DNA from: Echiichthys vipera
Lineage: Eukaryota > Chordata > Actinopteri > Perciformes > Trachinidae
Direction of reading: 5' to 3'
DNA length: 64,000 nucleotides
Assembly (NCBI GenBank): GCA_963691815.1
Contig: OY829645.1
Coordinates: forward strand, 16,162,848-16,226,847
Below, piece after piece: positions 18,821 to 30,585 of the stretch. Position 1 is the stretch's first letter. Each line of letters opens with the position of its first letter. Under the pieces are notes generated by a model. That model did no database searches and was not told where the DNA came from. It worked only from the letters and a program-made list of their open reading frames with translations. The position numbers and the translations under genes were made by a program.

Positions 18821-20308
18821 CTACACATCTGTGAGCATTTTGGTGATGTTAACATAGTTTGTGTTTGCCAGCGTGCAGTTGGCTGTCTTAAGGTTCTCCT
18901 CCTGAAAGTCCTCACGACTGTTGTTCACAGCCTCCTGGATCTCCATATAGTCCGATTTACTGATGGTGGAGCCGCTCCGGCTCTTCTTCAGCTCCTCGGC
19001 CGAATCTGCCTTGGGCACGTTGACCTGCAGGTACTGCGCCTGTTCCTCACCTTCAGTCTCGCGGTGATAGAAGTAGTTGAAGTTGGACACAATGACAGGC
19101 ACGGGCAAGGCAATGGTCAGCACACCTGCAATGGCGCAGAGGGAGCCAACAATCTTTCCACCGATTGTAGTTGGGACCATATCACCATAGCCGACAGTTG
19201 TCATGGACACCACCGCCCACCAAAAAGCATCCGGGATGCTCTCGAACTGCGACTCGGGCTCGTCTGCTTCAGCAAAGTAGACGGCGCTTGAGAAAAGTAT
19301 GACACCTATGAAGAGGAAGAATATGAGCAGGCCAAGCTCTCTCATGCTGGCTTTCAGGGTCTGACCCAAAATCTGAAGCCCCTTGGAGTGACGTGACAGC
19401 TTGAATATTCTGAACACTCGTACTAAGCGGATGACCCTGAGAATAGCTAAAGACATGGCTTGCTGACCAGCTTGACCATCATCTGGCTTTTCTGCGAGCT
19501 CTGTGCCAAGAGTGATGAAGTAAGGGATGATAGCAACAATATCAATAATGTTCATTATATTACCAAAAAAGCCTGCTTTGCTGGGGCAGGCAAAGAAGCG
19601 CACTAGAAACTCAAAGGAGAACCATATAATGCAGAGAGTCTCCAGGATAAAGAAGGGGTCAGTGAAGTAGGTGGATGTATAGCTGATGATTGTGGTGTTG
19701 GTCTCAGGATAATAGACTTCAGACTTGTGCATATCGTCATCATCATTGCGGAAAACCGGGAGGGTCTCCAAGCAGAAACTGACAATAGATATCAGGATGA
19801 CCATGACAGAGATTATGGCAATAATCCTAGCAGGACCTGAGCTCTCTGGGTACTCGAACAGCAGCCACACCTGTCTCTGAAACTCATTATCAGGAAGAGG
19901 CCGCTCCTCCTCCTTGATGAAACCCTCGTCTTCTCTGAATATCTCGATGGCCTCGTCACCCAGCTCATAGAAGCGAATCTCCTCTGAGAAAATATCAAGG
20001 GTGACGTTGACTGGCCTTCTTAGCCGTCCCCCTGATTGGTAGTAATACAATATGGCATCAAAGCTAGGTCTGTTCCTATCGAAAAAGTACTCGTTCCTCA
20101 GCGGGTCAAAATACCGCATCCTCTTTTTGGGGTCCCCCAGCAGAGTCTCTGGGAACTGGGAGAGGGTTTTGAGTTGAGTCTCAAAGCGGAGCCCTGAGAT
20201 GTTGATGACCACCCGCTCACAACACTCATGGTCATCCGGGTCGTAGTCCTGCGGGTTGCCTGGGTGTGCAGCCGCCTCGTCAGAGGGGTCGCCTGTGGCA
20301 ACAGTCAT
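18821..20308 (-). CDS. kcna2: Voltage-gated potassium channel Kv1.2 (Shaker subfamily)
   Basis: A complete 495-residue frame begins [17 protein letters not shown] and ends [10 protein letters not shown], the characteristic ends of vertebrate Kv1.2, which is close to 499 residues in mammals. Features in order: T1 tetramerisation domain about 31-125; S1 about 162-182; S1-S2 linker with an N-glycosylation sequon NTT at 204; S2 about 218-240; S3 about 251-271; S4 about 288-309 with regularly spaced Arg/Lys (291, 294, 297, 300, 303, 306); S5 about 324-345; filter TVGYGD 371-376 followed by MVPT; S6 with PVP at 402-404; C-terminal TDV PDZ ligand. By family it forms tetrameric delayed-rectifier channels, with other Kv1 subunits and Kv-beta, in axons and at juxtaparanodes. 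The start has A at -3 and matches Kv1.2 N-termini. The coding region is a single exon, as is usual for Kv1 genes. Which teleost duplicate (a or b) it is cannot be decided here. Confidence 0.97.
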   Translation of the reverse strand: MTVATGDPSDEAAAHPGNPQDYDPDDHECCERVVINISGLRFETQLKTLSQFPETLLGDPKKRMRYFDPLRNEYFFDRNRPSFDAILYYYQSGGRLRRPVNVTLDIFSEEIRFYELGDEAIEIFREDEGFIKEEERPLPDNEFQRQVWLLFEYPESSGPARIIAIISVMVILISIVSFCLETLPVFRNDDDDMHKSEVYYPETNTTIISYTSTYFTDPFFILETLCIIWFSFEFLVRFFACPSKAGFFGNIMNIIDIVAIIPYFITLGTELAEKPDDGQAGQQAMSLAILRVIRLVRVFRIFKLSRHSKGLQILGQTLKASMRELGLLIFFLFIGVILFSSAVYFAEADEPESQFESIPDAFWWAVVSMTTVGYGDMVPTTIGGKIVGSLCAIAGVLTIALPVPVIVSNFNYFYHRETEGEEQAQYLQVNVPKADSAEELKKSRSGSTISKSDYMEIQEAVNNSREDFQEENLKTANCTLANTNYVNITKMLTDV

Positions 20309-20445
20309 TCTGCAGGGGGAGGAGGCCTGCAGTTTTCAATGAGTGTGGGTCCTGCAGCCTGGAGAACTGCAGGCAGGGGCCAGGAGAGGGAGGGGGCTCA
20401 ACACCGTAAAGACCTGACGGCCACAGGATGTCAACTAGGATCTGA
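20309..20445 (-). other. kcna2: kcna2 5' UTR segment with two candidate splice acceptors
   Basis: On the minus strand a pyrimidine-rich tract ending in catgcag gives an acceptor that would start the exon at 20445. A second, strong tract (cctcctccccctgcag) ends one base before the ATG, giving an exon start at 20309. Kv1 genes commonly have untranslated 5' exons joined to a single coding exon, so one or both may be used. Confidence 0.45.
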
Positions 20446-21339
20446 CTGCATGTAGGACAGATAAAGCAAAGACAGACACAAGGTCAGGTAAACCGGAGAC
20501 ATGATTCAGCACTCAATACTTTTTAGACCAGAGATATCAGAAATTTGCTCTAAACAACTGAAAATAGATAACAATTAAGCAACCCTCTGAAACAATGTCG
20601 GTACATTTAATACAAATTATGTAAAGTTATACTGCAATTGATATAATAATGAATCAGCTCATGGAAACTTGATTCTAACACTCCTGCTCATGAATTGGCA
20701 AATCAATATGCAAATAAGCTATCCACCTTGAATATAAATTGCTTCAATGCAGGTAAACTCTAGGGCTAACTGGCATATAAAACACACAGATGCTCATAAA
20801 TTAGGACACTGATCTGCTGCAATGACAAAAACCCCTGAAATAAATGGAACTACCTTTTTTTTTGCTGAGAAGCCATGCATGAATATGGCAATGCAGCAGG
20901 CATCATATAGACAGTATCCTGTCTAGAATATCATTGAAAACCACTGCAGTCTAAACACACAAGACGCTTGTGAAAGTACAGCTGTACCAAACAAGCACAC
21001 ACATGCTTCATATTAACTGACTTCAGTTTAGTTTAGTTGGAGCATTTTAGTCTTTAAATGGTGCATGTCTCTGAAATATTCAGAAACATCTATAAATAAT
21101 TGATTCATAGAAGGAAATAGGTTCCAAGAGAAAAAACTATATCTCTTGTCTGCATCATACAGCAGTGGTTTTAAAAAATGAAATGAAACAGAACAAATCT
21201 ATAACTGCAGGCTAGATTACACATTATCCATTTAAGTGCAAACCAGTGCATTAACTAGCCAACAACATGCCAAGACTCTAATACATATAATCGACATCAG
21301 AGATGATATTTGCTGCTTTATCTTGATCTCCAAACATAC
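20446..21339 (-). other. Putative kcna2 5' UTR intron
   Basis: It is bounded on the minus strand by a donor-like ctgcag|gtatgt at 21340/21339 and the acceptor at 20446-20447. The interior (894 bp) is AT-rich with no open frame of interest. Transcription is inferred from splice signals only. Confidence 0.35.
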
Positions 21340-21500
21340 CTGCAGACATATTTTTCACATCAGATGTGAGTTGATGCTGGACACTGGTACTCGGTGGTGA
21401 ATAACCAGCTGCGACAATCAGGTCCTCGGAACGGGTAAAAAAAAAATCCAATTTGGGGCAGTCGATGACATTCAACTCATGTTGTCTGCAGCATCCTCGC
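21340..21500 (-). promoter_or_regulatory. Putative kcna2 first exon and promoter-proximal region
   Basis: The minus-strand sequence ending ...atgtctgcag is followed by gtatgt. Upstream (higher coordinates, to about 21830) the DNA is GC-richer than its surroundings, including pyrimidine/CCTCC runs and a 15-base G/C run at 21597-21611, as expected near a TATA-less neuronal promoter. The transcription start is unknown. Confidence 0.3.
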
Positions 21501-22185
21501 CGTGTACACTGGGTAGCCTACAGTATATGCGGGTGTGTCCTCGCTTTTCCCCTCCCCGACTCCTCTCCTCCGGGTAGGCTGTCGTGGGATGGCGATGGGG
21601 GGGGGGGGGGGTCAGATCAAGGAGGTGCTGGTGCTTCCCTTAATAACCAAAGGTGCTGGGATCAGCAGAATGATCTGCCTCCGCTGCTCCCCTCCAAGCC
21701 ATCGTTACAGTGTGACGAGCTGTGACTGCCGACAGCCGCAAAGGTAACCGGTCCTGATAAGGTGCTCAGAGAGGAAACATCTGCAAAAGGGAGGGAAAAA
21801 AGCGAGGCGGAGGAGGGAGAGGGCTTAAAAAAGATAATCTTATTACCAAGATGTAATAATTAGACGCGCTCTGGGACATGCAACATTAATGAGTCCTCTT
21901 TTCGTTTCAGTATGAAATAAATCTGCCAGTCTGTTTATTACTTTTTTTAAGCATGTACGCGCCACATGAAGCATATCCACAAGCATCCAGAGTCTGAGCT
22001 GCAGAGTCAAGTGCGTCCCAACGTTTAGTGCACGTTTAGACACACTTCTGCGAGACACTGACATGAAACGACATGCATGAAAGAAAGAATCGCCTTGTGC
22101 GCAGTGGACTACAAGATTATGCAATTACACTGAGCCAGAGCCTTGCGCACAAACACAAACACACGCACACATGCACGCACGCGCG

Positions 22186-22240
<55 letters not shown>

Positions 22241-23464
22241 AAACTCACACATATGAAGTGGCCTGAATTGTCTCACTTCGACAGGTGTGTGGGGTTTTTT
22301 GTCGGTGATTTCTGGATGAAATATTTCTGTAGTCAGCAGTGGCCGCTGGAGGATAAAGCTTAGTCAAACCTGCATTCGGACACTGCTATGCATACCAAGA
22401 GACGTGCCGGCTGATGGAAAAGGCAAGGGCAAAAAAACGCGCTCTCCATCTCCACTGAACACTCCTTACCTTATCTGCAGTGTGGGCAATTTAAAGGGGT
22501 ACACATCTTCAGTATTGTTCAGCAGCACTGTTGTTGATCAGCTGGTTTCATTTTGTCACACTGCAATGCCAAATATAGGCAAATGAGCATTTATTATTTT
22601 TTAGCAAGATCATGACTCTCAACATGACAATAGTACAGTAACTGAAGCTGTTATTCTACTACCTCAATTTCATAGCGTATATATCCAATTTTGTACCAAT
22701 AGCAATGCATGTTTAGGGGGATGGAATCTTTTCTGAGCTTTATTGTTGAAATTATTAGAATATACAGCAGCAAAAAAAACATGTATTCACTTTCTGTTAA
22801 CCATTAGTTATTTTTGTAACCTTTACTGGCAACAAGCTTCATCAATATTAGATAGGAGGGTGACTAAAATAGAGGAAAAACTCCATTGTGCTCTGCTACA
22901 TTCAGAACAAAGACCAAACTGATCAATAGTAAATCCTCTCCCTGCTATTCAAACTGGAGCAGGTGATGCAAGCACCATGGCCAGAAATGACCTCCTGAGA
23001 AAGCCAAAGGTCAGCGGGAATCCCTCGTATGTTAAGAGGAGGGAGGTGAACGAGGACAGCGGGATGATTTGTATGAGACTCAGCTTTGCCAAGGACCCAA
23101 GACCACCATGGCTCCCAGCCTAGTCCCTTCTGTGTGCCTGCCTGCCTCGTCCTTTCTGTCTGCCTGCCTGCTGTCACACATGCAGATACCTCTAACTATC
23201 TTTTAATGGCTTTCCCAGGTTCCTCATGACAGAACAGCCATTATTTATGAGCCGAGGGCCTGTTACAAAGACTGTTAATGCAGGCTCTAAAGCACAGTTC
23301 ACTTTGCATTAGCTGTCTTGCTTTAATTAAAAGTGAAGGGTCCCAGCACTCTCCTTTTGCAAGTTTTAATCTCATGGTGACATGAGAATGGGTGATTGCG
23401 TGTTGGTTGGCACAAGAGATTGTCAATGATGATTTTGTGTTCAAGATAGTCTCAAAAGCTCAAT
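21501..23464. other. Upstream of kcna2, intergenic with microsatellite
   Basis: It holds the G run at 21597-21611 and a (CA)n microsatellite, with CG variants in its left part, at 22145-22238. No other gene is recognised. The frame at 22923-23177 on the minus strand has no family signature. Confidence 0.45.
22145..22238. repeat. (CA)n microsatellite
   Basis: An impure CA/CG start is followed by about 50 bp of uninterrupted CA. Confidence 0.95.
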
Positions 23465-23832
23465 AAAATGGGTTGAACCTGACATGGTCTGCTATACTTT
23501 TTCTTTGTGTTTTTTCTGTTAACTTTGACCCTAAGAACCAATAATTAGAGGGTCTGATCTGCCGGATCATCAGTGGGTTGCGTAGGCTGTCAGTAAATTG
23601 GGGCTATTTTAGTGTATGCACCCGTTATTTTTTATCAGAAAAATATGAAAAATTATTTTTTTTCCTCAACTCATCAGTGGGTTGCGTAGGCTGTTGGTAA
23701 TTGCATTCCAGATACACAGAACACATGTGCTGACAGCATCCACTGAAAAATAACTCTTAAAACACATTTCTACATGATTTTGCAATTGAGTTTTTATTGA
23801 ATTTTAGGCTACCTACCCAGGAGACAAACCCC

Positions 23833-23868
<36 letters not shown>

Positions 23869-24416
23869 CAGGCATTGAGTGTTATAAAAGGTTGTTTACT
23901 TTAAATGATATCTAGGACCTTCCAGGATCACAACCTGGGTGGACAACCTGGTCAAATAGCTGCTGGAAAGCTACAGGGGTGGATATAGAAAAGAAAATTG
24001 GAACCTCGGTTTAAGCGAGGGCAATGCAGGTCAATTAGGGATTTATTTTAACTTATAGATATCATTATGCAACTTTGCAAGTGGACTACTGACATTAAAG
24101 TGTAATTCTAGCGTCATCATCCCATGGTCTTTTTTGGCAATTGAATAAAATCAAATAAGCCATCAAGACAGTTTTTTCATGTAACAACTGTTAACGGAGA
24201 AATCCGGGAAAGTCACCAACAGTCGCTAACGGCACTGGAAACACTGATTGGCTCGGGGCAGTACAGTGAAAGCATGAAAATTGCTTTCCACTAACACAGC
24301 TCAAAATAACACCAAACCCGGAGTTTATTAAAAGAGTGTTTTGTAAAAGACTTACCTACTGGCCCCGGTAATAGCTCCTCTCGTAGTAAAGTCCATTCAA
24401 GTTGATTACCAAATGC
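23465..24416 (+). repeat. Left arm of large inverted repeat
   Basis: This block matches, in reverse complement, sequence at 34412-33486 and again at about 30420-30218. Shared anchors include aaaatgggttgaacctgacatgg at the outer edge, cttccaggatcacaacctgg near 23918, and ttacctactggcccc near 24351. Both arms are diverged by substitutions and indels. This arm has extra poly-A (23840-23868) and a 23-bp direct duplication (23568-23590 and 23672-23694, catcagtgggttgcg...). It flanks the BEL retrotransposon. It could be an arm of a fold-back DNA element or one of two inverted copies of an unrelated repeat. Confidence 0.65.
23840..23868. repeat. Poly-A run of 29
   Basis: A homopolymer inside the left inverted arm; the right arm has no matching run at the equivalent point. 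Confidence 0.95.
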
Positions 24417-25319
24417 AATACAAAAGGAAGGAGCCCATTGATCATTTATTCCAGCCAAACTTTGTGGTTTGTGGCAGTTTGGTGTAACAGCACATTTCCC
24501 CACAGCACCAAAATGTCACGCCAGGGGGTGGGGGCGTGTGTTGCCGGAAGGGGCTACAGGTAGAGGTAGCATCAGACATAGCATCAGTCTCTGTGCGGGC
24601 ATTTAGTGTGCCTGTGGGTACTGTGAGCCCACGGGCACCGAGGAATGTTTATGCCGCCAAGAAAGTTACATTTTTCACTGTGGCCTGGAATCATTGAATA
24701 TCGCAACACGTTGTGTGAATGCTATGGAGGATTCCCCATCCTTCATCAATCGCACCAAACTGGTAAATGTTTTCCATGTCACCAGAATAAATTGAAAGAG
24801 GCGACGGATTTCTAAATAAACCCTGAATGGGCTTGTTCCTTTTGGTTTGTGTTGTGAATTCTCTAAGTACCGCCTGTTTATTTAGGGCTAGCGTCTGTGT
24901 TACGTCAGTTATTTGCCTAGCGTAGTTTACGTAACTAGCATAGCTCATGTAACTACCGTAGCTTATGTAACTAGCATAAATGTGCGCACCACAAGTTCCC
25001 TTCATTCTCCGTTGATGTTGGAAGTTATTGACAATGTGAGTTATTAATCTGATGTTTATCTCTTATATGCACTAGCTTGGATATCTGTATGTTAAATCTG
25101 ACTTAGGTTATTGGTCTGCCATGTTGTTGTGTGTGTTAACTGTGGTAAGGTAATTGAATCAGCATGATGTTTATGAGGCTAATGTATACTGTGTGTAACT
25201 AGCTAACTGTGTTCATGTGGTAATACTAGCAACTATGTTTTGCTTCCTTAGTGTGTTAAAACCTGCATGTGGAGAGTCATGTACTACTTTTCCTTTTCTT
25301 TATTTAATTACAGAAACTT
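24417..25319. other. Spacer between left inverted arm and BEL sequence
   Basis: No BEL LTR could be recognised. The stretch 24915-24980 holds three imperfect 20-bp tandem units (gtaactagcatagctcat type), which make a minus-strand frame (24691-25005) read with repeated Ser-Tyr. The plus strand ends in a good acceptor-like ttatttaattacag at about 25312. I assign no gene. Confidence 0.35.
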
Positions 25320-25368
25320 CCACCATTGTACACTACAACTTATGTTCAATGTCATACAGTCCGATTGA

Positions 25369-26748
25369 ATGAGTAAAATCAGTAAACTCTCACTGGTGAC
25401 TCTGTCCTTCCTGACAGAAGCCCTGAAGCAGCGTAAATATTACTCTGACAGCTCATCTCAATCAAAATCATTCTTAACACGGGCCTTCGAGTTGGATAAT
25501 ATTGGCTACTTGAGATATGTCATCAGACAGAGAGTCAGCCCCTCCCGTTTCTGCTACAAATGAGAGACCCTCAAGGCAACATCACACTCCCAGGTATTGG
25601 GAAGACTATGTCCTCAGCCACAGCCTTCGCCGTCCTGTTCTTTCCTTCCATCCGGTCGCCATTGGACCAGAGGATCAGCAAGGAGCAGTGAACCAAGGCC
25701 AGAGGGTTATGTCCCCAAAGAAGAAGAAGAAGAAGTATCAGAGTCATATGAAATCAGAGTATGTTTACAGTCATGCGTAGCCCGGACCCAACCGAGCTGC
25801 TGAATATGGAATCATTGACCAAGCTAATGGTGTCCATCTCAGAGAGCGAAAGGGAGGAAGCTATCAAAATAGCTGAACTCAGTAGCAAACTAGCCCAGTA
25901 TGAAAGACGACGGCAGCAGCGCCAGGAGTTAATGGGATGTATTAGGTATTTCCTACAAGAGGAAGAGGCTGAAGAGATGGAGGGCAAGACAGCCCTTATG
26001 GAGCCATCCACTGGTCCTCAGCTAAGCAGCTTTCCTCCAATAGGTCAGGTAAATACTACAGAGCCTAACACTGGTCAACAGTCAGTCAACTTTCATGAAA
26101 CAGTTGTCAGACCGAAGGTGGGACAGAGGGAAGGAGCCTAGGAAGCAGGTTAGTGAAACTGGCAGTGATTTTTCATTATCGTCTAGCTCTTCAGTAGGCA
26201 GCTCAGAATTCACTCCCATCCATTTAGCTCCACATTAACGGGTGAGTGCATTCAGTTCACCAGTTTCATCTGGCATGATAACCCCGCTGTCTCATCTGCA
26301 TAACCCCAGTGCTATACCAGCAGCACCAGTGCAGGCAACCAGCCCAATGCACAAATCAGCTACTGTTAGCCAACCTCAGCTGTTTCTTACACAACAGCTA
26401 TCAGCAACTCCAGTCCCTGCCTACCAGTATCCTACCACTGCTCCAGTACCGGCCTACCAACACCCTGCTCAGGTTGCTAGTCACCTAACCATGGGCTATC
26501 CTCAACAGCAGAACGCTGCAGCTCCTGCCCCGACCAGTAATGCTCAACCCTACTATGCCACTCTCTCCGCGTCAGCTCCGCCACCTCAGAGTCTTCTCCC
26601 AGTTCCCCAATATGGTGGTCAAGGTACATCCTTCCCAGCTCAGTTGCAGAACCAGCATTTACTACCACCAACAGGGTACGACACGCATCAACCATCGCTA
26701 TATGGAGCGCCGAGGCCCTCTATCCCGGACTTTGAAACCGATTCTTGA
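25369..26748 (+). pseudogene. BEL/Pao gag-like segments
   Basis: Three open pieces in differing frames: an N-terminal piece (25369-25563, continuing in another frame with RPSRQHHTPRYWEDY); a coiled, Glu/Arg-rich piece (25761-26141, ESEREEAIKIAELSSKLAQY); and a Pro/Gln/Ala-rich piece (26242-26748). Such an order suits a BEL Gag preceding the protease, but no CCHC knuckle is visible. The frames are broken by stops, so the polyprotein cannot be made. The assignment depends on position next to clear pol domains. Confidence 0.5.
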
Positions 26749-26891
26749 GTGTTGATCGCTTATTGAGTAAGGTATCTATGGGATAGCTTCATTGAGTTCT
26801 TGCAAATTCAAGGGAAACTCACGTGGGATCGTCAGAGGGTCGCATCTACCTGACACCCTCTAGTCAATAAGGTATAGTCCTCCTTAAAATT

Positions 26892-27422
26892 GTGCGAGTC
26901 CTGCTTCACCATAACGCCACAACTATGGAGGCTCTGGCAATCTTGGACAATGGAGCACAGCGATCCCTGATTCTCCCCACTGCAGTGCAGCAACTTCGGC
27001 TGACTGGTGAACGTGAGCTCCTCGCCCTTCACACGATACGAGAAGATGTCACCCAACTAAGTGGGTCAAAGGTCACCTTTGAGATCTCTCCCAAGAGTAA
27101 TCCAGGGAAGCTGTACAAGATCCAAGGAGCATTCGCTGCCTCTGGACTTGATTTGGTGGAACAGAGCTATCCAGTAAAGGGACCCCAGAGACGATATCCT
27201 CACAAAAGGGAGATCCCTCTGCAGCCATTTCACAACGTGCACCCCCTGGTGTTGATCGGGTTGGACCACGTCCACCTTCTCACAGCTACCGAACCTGTAC
27301 GCAAAGGCATCAGAGGTGGACCCATTACCATCAACACTGCCCTGGGATGGGCTCTTCAGGGTTCAGATCGGTGCGACACAAACCAAGCACCAATACAACT
27401 GTTTATTCTTCTCTGCAGCTAA
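26892..27422 (+). pseudogene. BEL/Pao aspartic protease remnant
   Basis: A 176-codon open segment begins near an active-site-like AILDNGAQRSLIL, in the position and context of the Pao-family retropepsin loop, where Asp is followed by D/S/T-G. Asn at the second position is unusual. It continues with VLIGLDHVHLLT and GPITINTALGWALQG, both typical of this protease family. By family it matures the Gag-Pol polyprotein. It ends at a stop before the RT segment. Confidence 0.7.
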
Positions 27423-27432
27423 CCCGGATGAT

Positions 27433-28272
27433 CTGCTCTACCAGAACGTTTAAAGGCTATGGCAACTTGACGTCATGCCTTATCGTAGCAACAAGCTGAT
27501 AGTCCACTCCAGAGAAGACCAGGAGGCTATTAAGCTTCTCGAAGACAAGACTCAGCGGGTAGGAGTGGAGGGCATCCAGAGGTATGCTACTCCCCTCTTG
27601 CGTAAGCCAGATGCTCCAAAGCTTCGTGCCTCTATCTATCAGCGCCAACTTGATGAGCATGGAGAACAGGCTATTGAAAGATCCAGGGAAAGCAGCAGTC
27701 TATTCTGTTGAAACACCAAGGGATGACATTGAATGGACAGCTTTTGCCAGGAGCTCCACTGGGCCCATCCCTGCTAGGGGTCCTCTTGCGATTCAGGCAG
27801 CTCCAGGTCACCATCAGTGGCGATATTTGAGGAATGTTTCACCAGGTTCGTTTACTGTCTGAAGACAGACCCTTACTGCCATCTACAGTGCCATGCCCGC
27901 AGCTACCAGGCTTCTCACCCTGAGGTTCCGCAGTCAGTAGAGCAGAGCTTCTACGTGGACAACTGTTTGGAAAGTCTGCCAAAGGTCTCATCAGCCAAGC
28001 AACGGGTGGATGACTTGTGCCATCTACTGGCTGACAGAGGGTTCAAACTAAGGCAGTGGGCGAACAACCAATCGTCAGTGGTAGCTCATCTTCCTGCTAA
28101 GTTGAGAGTATCATCTACAGAACAGTGGTTGGTGCAGAACAGGGCAGACCCACTGGAGCCGGCTCTCGGTCTTGGACTGTGCGACCGACATCCTTGTCTA
28201 CAAATGCAAGCCCATCGAGCATTCAGCCCTGAACATGAGGACTGCATATCAAGTGCTTGCCAGTTAGTATGA
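27433..28272 (+). pseudogene. BEL/Pao reverse transcriptase remnant, internally deleted
   Basis: Leading residues (LIVHSREDQEAIKLLEDKT and RYATPLLRK) match the region before the RT domain. The fingers and first palm motifs are missing. A second frame (27817-28272) holds QSFYVDNCLESLP, the catalytic-loop position, reading YVDN where YxDD is the general RT motif. It continues with LLADRGFKLRQWANN. Frameshifts join the pieces. It is non-functional as it stands. Confidence 0.7.
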
Positions 28273-28276
28273 CCCC

Positions 28277-28840
28277 TTGGGGTTTATCGTCCCATTAACA
28301 GCTAGAGCTAAGGTGCTCATCCAGCAGCTGTGGTCGAAGAAGAGGGACTGGGGCGAACATGATCTACCTCTGAACCTAAGAGAAGCATGGAACACATGGG
28401 AGAATGAACTCCAACAGAGAGAGAGAGAGTATATGGGGCAGTTGCTCCAATCCAACTCCTGTCGCTTCAAGGTGTCCAAAATCCAGGAGTTGACGGACCA
28501 TCTAGCCTGGCGTTATGTGGACTACCAGAACAACTCGGCTGATGACATAACGTGGACACAACACTCTTGGAACTAGTGCAGCCTGGTAGGTGGAGTTAAG
28601 GGTCACCTTTCCTTTCGACAGACCCCAGACCAATGGCCCAAGAAACCAGACTATGCAGCTCCAGCAGAGCTTTCAGAATTGAAGAGCATCACATTCTGCT
28701 GTATGACCGCAGTCGACACAAGTTCTACTCTCCCAGATGCCACCCAGTTCAGCTCATGGACAGAGTTAGTGGAAGCGTCAAAGAGGGGAGCTCAGGGGGC
28801 GGCAGAAAATCCTTCTAAGGACCAGACGATCACCCTTTGA
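28277..28840 (+). pseudogene. BEL/Pao connection and RNase H remnant
   Basis: GFIVPLTARAKVLIQQLWSK marks the post-RT connection. ELTDHLAWRYVDYQNNSADD marks the end of RNase H. The middle of the domain is absent, so a deletion of the catalytic part is likely. Several stops lie between 28576 and 28840. Confidence 0.6.
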
Positions 28841-30109
28841 GAAGCAGAGCTCATACTGCTAAGAACCTGCCAAGCCAAGAGTTTCTCTGATGAGGTCACT
28901 GCCCTTCAAGCACATAGGCCTGCAACGCCTCATAGTCGCTTGGCCAGTCTTGCTCCAGAATGGAATCCTACTACAGGGATGATCCGAGTTGGTGGCAGGC
29001 TGCGGAAACTACAAGACGCAAAGCCTGAAGAGATTCATCCCATCGTCCTGGACTTATGACACCCAGCAATCAAGTTCCTGATTAAGAGGTTTGATGAAAG
29101 TTTGCTGCACCCAGTCACAGAACGAGTGTATGCAGAAATCCATAGACACTATTGGATTCTGCGAGGACGTCAGGCGCTAAAGCATCACGAGCTTAACTGC
29201 TCAGCATGTCAATGATGGAGGGCTCAACCGAAGGTCCCCCAGATGGCAGATCTACCTTCAGCACGCCTCAGACTCCTCTGCCCACCATTCTACTCAACAG
29301 GTGTTGAATGCTTCGGGCCTTACCTGGTGAAGATTGGTAGGAGGAACGAGAAGCGTTGGAGTTTGATCTTTAAATGCTTGACCACCCGGGCAGTCCACAT
29401 TGAGCTCCTTAACTCCATGGACTCTGCTGCCTTTCTACTTGCCCTACACCGCTTTATCGTGAGAAGAGGCCCCCCGAAAGAGATAGTGTCGGATTGTGGT
29501 ACCAACTTTCGTGGTGCAGAGCGAGAACTTCATCAGGCCTTTCAGACTCTTGAACCACAACTGAAGACCAATTCAAAATTCAATCCACCTAACGCTCCCC
29601 ACTTTCGTGGGATGTGGGAAAGGGAAGTGTGCTCGATTAAGAACGCTCTGCGGAAGGTTGTATGTAGTCAGGCTGCCTCAGAAGATGTCCTGCAAACGGT
29701 CCTGGTTGAAGTGGAGGGGATTTTGAACTCTAAGCCACTGGGTTATGCCGCAGCAGATGTGGCTAACCTTGAACCAATCACTCCTAACATGCTTCTGATG
29801 GGGCGGCGGGATGCAACATTGCCTCAAGCTGTCTATGTGCTGAGTGCCCTGGGGCGGCGAAGGTGGCGTCACTGCCAGAATCTAGTGGACCAGTTCTGGA
29901 TCCACTTCCCACGCAACTGCCTACCTACTCTTCAGACACGTCAGAAGTGGCAGAGATCTTCGGGGAACTTAGCTGTGGACTCCATCGCCATGACAGTTGA
30001 TCCACAACTTCCCAGAGCTAAGTGGCCGGTGGGAAGAGTCACGAAGACTGTACCTAGCCAAGACGGATGTGTCAGAGTAGCAGAGGTCCTTGTTGAGGGG
30101 AAAGTCTAA
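28841..30109 (+). pseudogene. BEL/Pao integrase, largely open but with altered catalytic site
   Basis: The H2C2 zinc region spans about 29090-29215 (His in LLHPVTERVYAEIHRHYW, then Cys in ELNCSAC), followed by a stop near 29213. The catalytic core is open from 29243 for 288 residues. GVECFGPY occupies the first catalytic position, normally Asp, here Glu (GAA). VSDCGTNFRG supplies the second Asp and MWEREVCSIKNAL the Glu. A BEL-type C-terminal stretch (PRAKWPVGRVTKTV) ends at 30109. Bases from 29299 on are repeated in inverted form downstream. Confidence 0.75.
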
Positions 30110-30317
30110 ACCAGATCGGTTGCCCACCTGATTCAGCTACCTGCACTTGGAGCAGACGACGAGGACACTTGTAGAATTCCCTTTATTGCACATTCGCTGC
30201 TCAAATGCTAACATTTTGCATTTGGTAATCGACTTAAATGGACTTTACTAAGAGAGGAGCTGGTAACAGGGCCAGTAGGTAAGTCTTTCAAAACATTTTT
30301 TTAATAAACTATGGGTT
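29299..30317 (+). repeat. Source arm of 1,019-bp inverted duplication
   Basis: Every stretch I compared is identical to the reverse complement of 30610-31628. Paired coordinates sum to 60927 across the whole length, so there are no indels; for example the integrase stop at 30107-30109 pairs with 30818-30820. The arm covers most of the integrase, its 3' flank and an AATAAA at 30303-30308 close to its end. Confidence 0.9.
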
Positions 30318-30420
30318 CACTAACTATGTTGCGGGTGCTCCGTTTTATGTGTAGGGACACTTAATATGCTACTGCAGAGGTTTGGTGTTATTTTGAGCGG
30401 TATTAGTGGTTTAAAAAAAG
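30218..30420 (+). repeat. Inner piece of right inverted arm
   Basis: It matches the reverse complement of the left arm near 24290-24416: gcatttggtaat at the inner edge, gagaggagct, a gtaagtctttt donor-like site and tttggtgttattttgag. Substitutions only are seen over the first 70 bases. Confidence 0.6.
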
Positions 30421-30585
30421 CTGTTTTAATGCATTCACCTTAATGTTTCGATTGCCAATATGCGTACATTTGAATATCTATAAAACCAAAAAATCTGTTT
30501 TTCAATTTTGACAACATATAAGTGTCCAACTGCCTTAAGCCGTATCTAATCAGAGTTCAAAGTACATGAATAACCCTCAGAAAAT

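Larger units (their letters stand above)
25320..30217 (+). mobile_element. Decayed BEL/Pao LTR retrotransposon, LTRs not found
   Basis: Gag-like, aspartic-protease, reverse-transcriptase, RNase H and integrase segments occur in BEL/Pao order on the plus strand, in several frames with stops and internal deletions. I could not find matching direct LTRs on the two sides. Instead the element sits between inverted blocks (23465-24416 and 30218-34412). Its 3' part is duplicated in inverted orientation at 30610-31628. Confidence 0.75.

Noticed and set aside
24691..25005. 104-codon minus-strand frame with Ser-Tyr repeats
   Set aside because: Half of it is produced by a 20-bp tandem repeat and no family is recognised; kept only as a note in the spacer entry.
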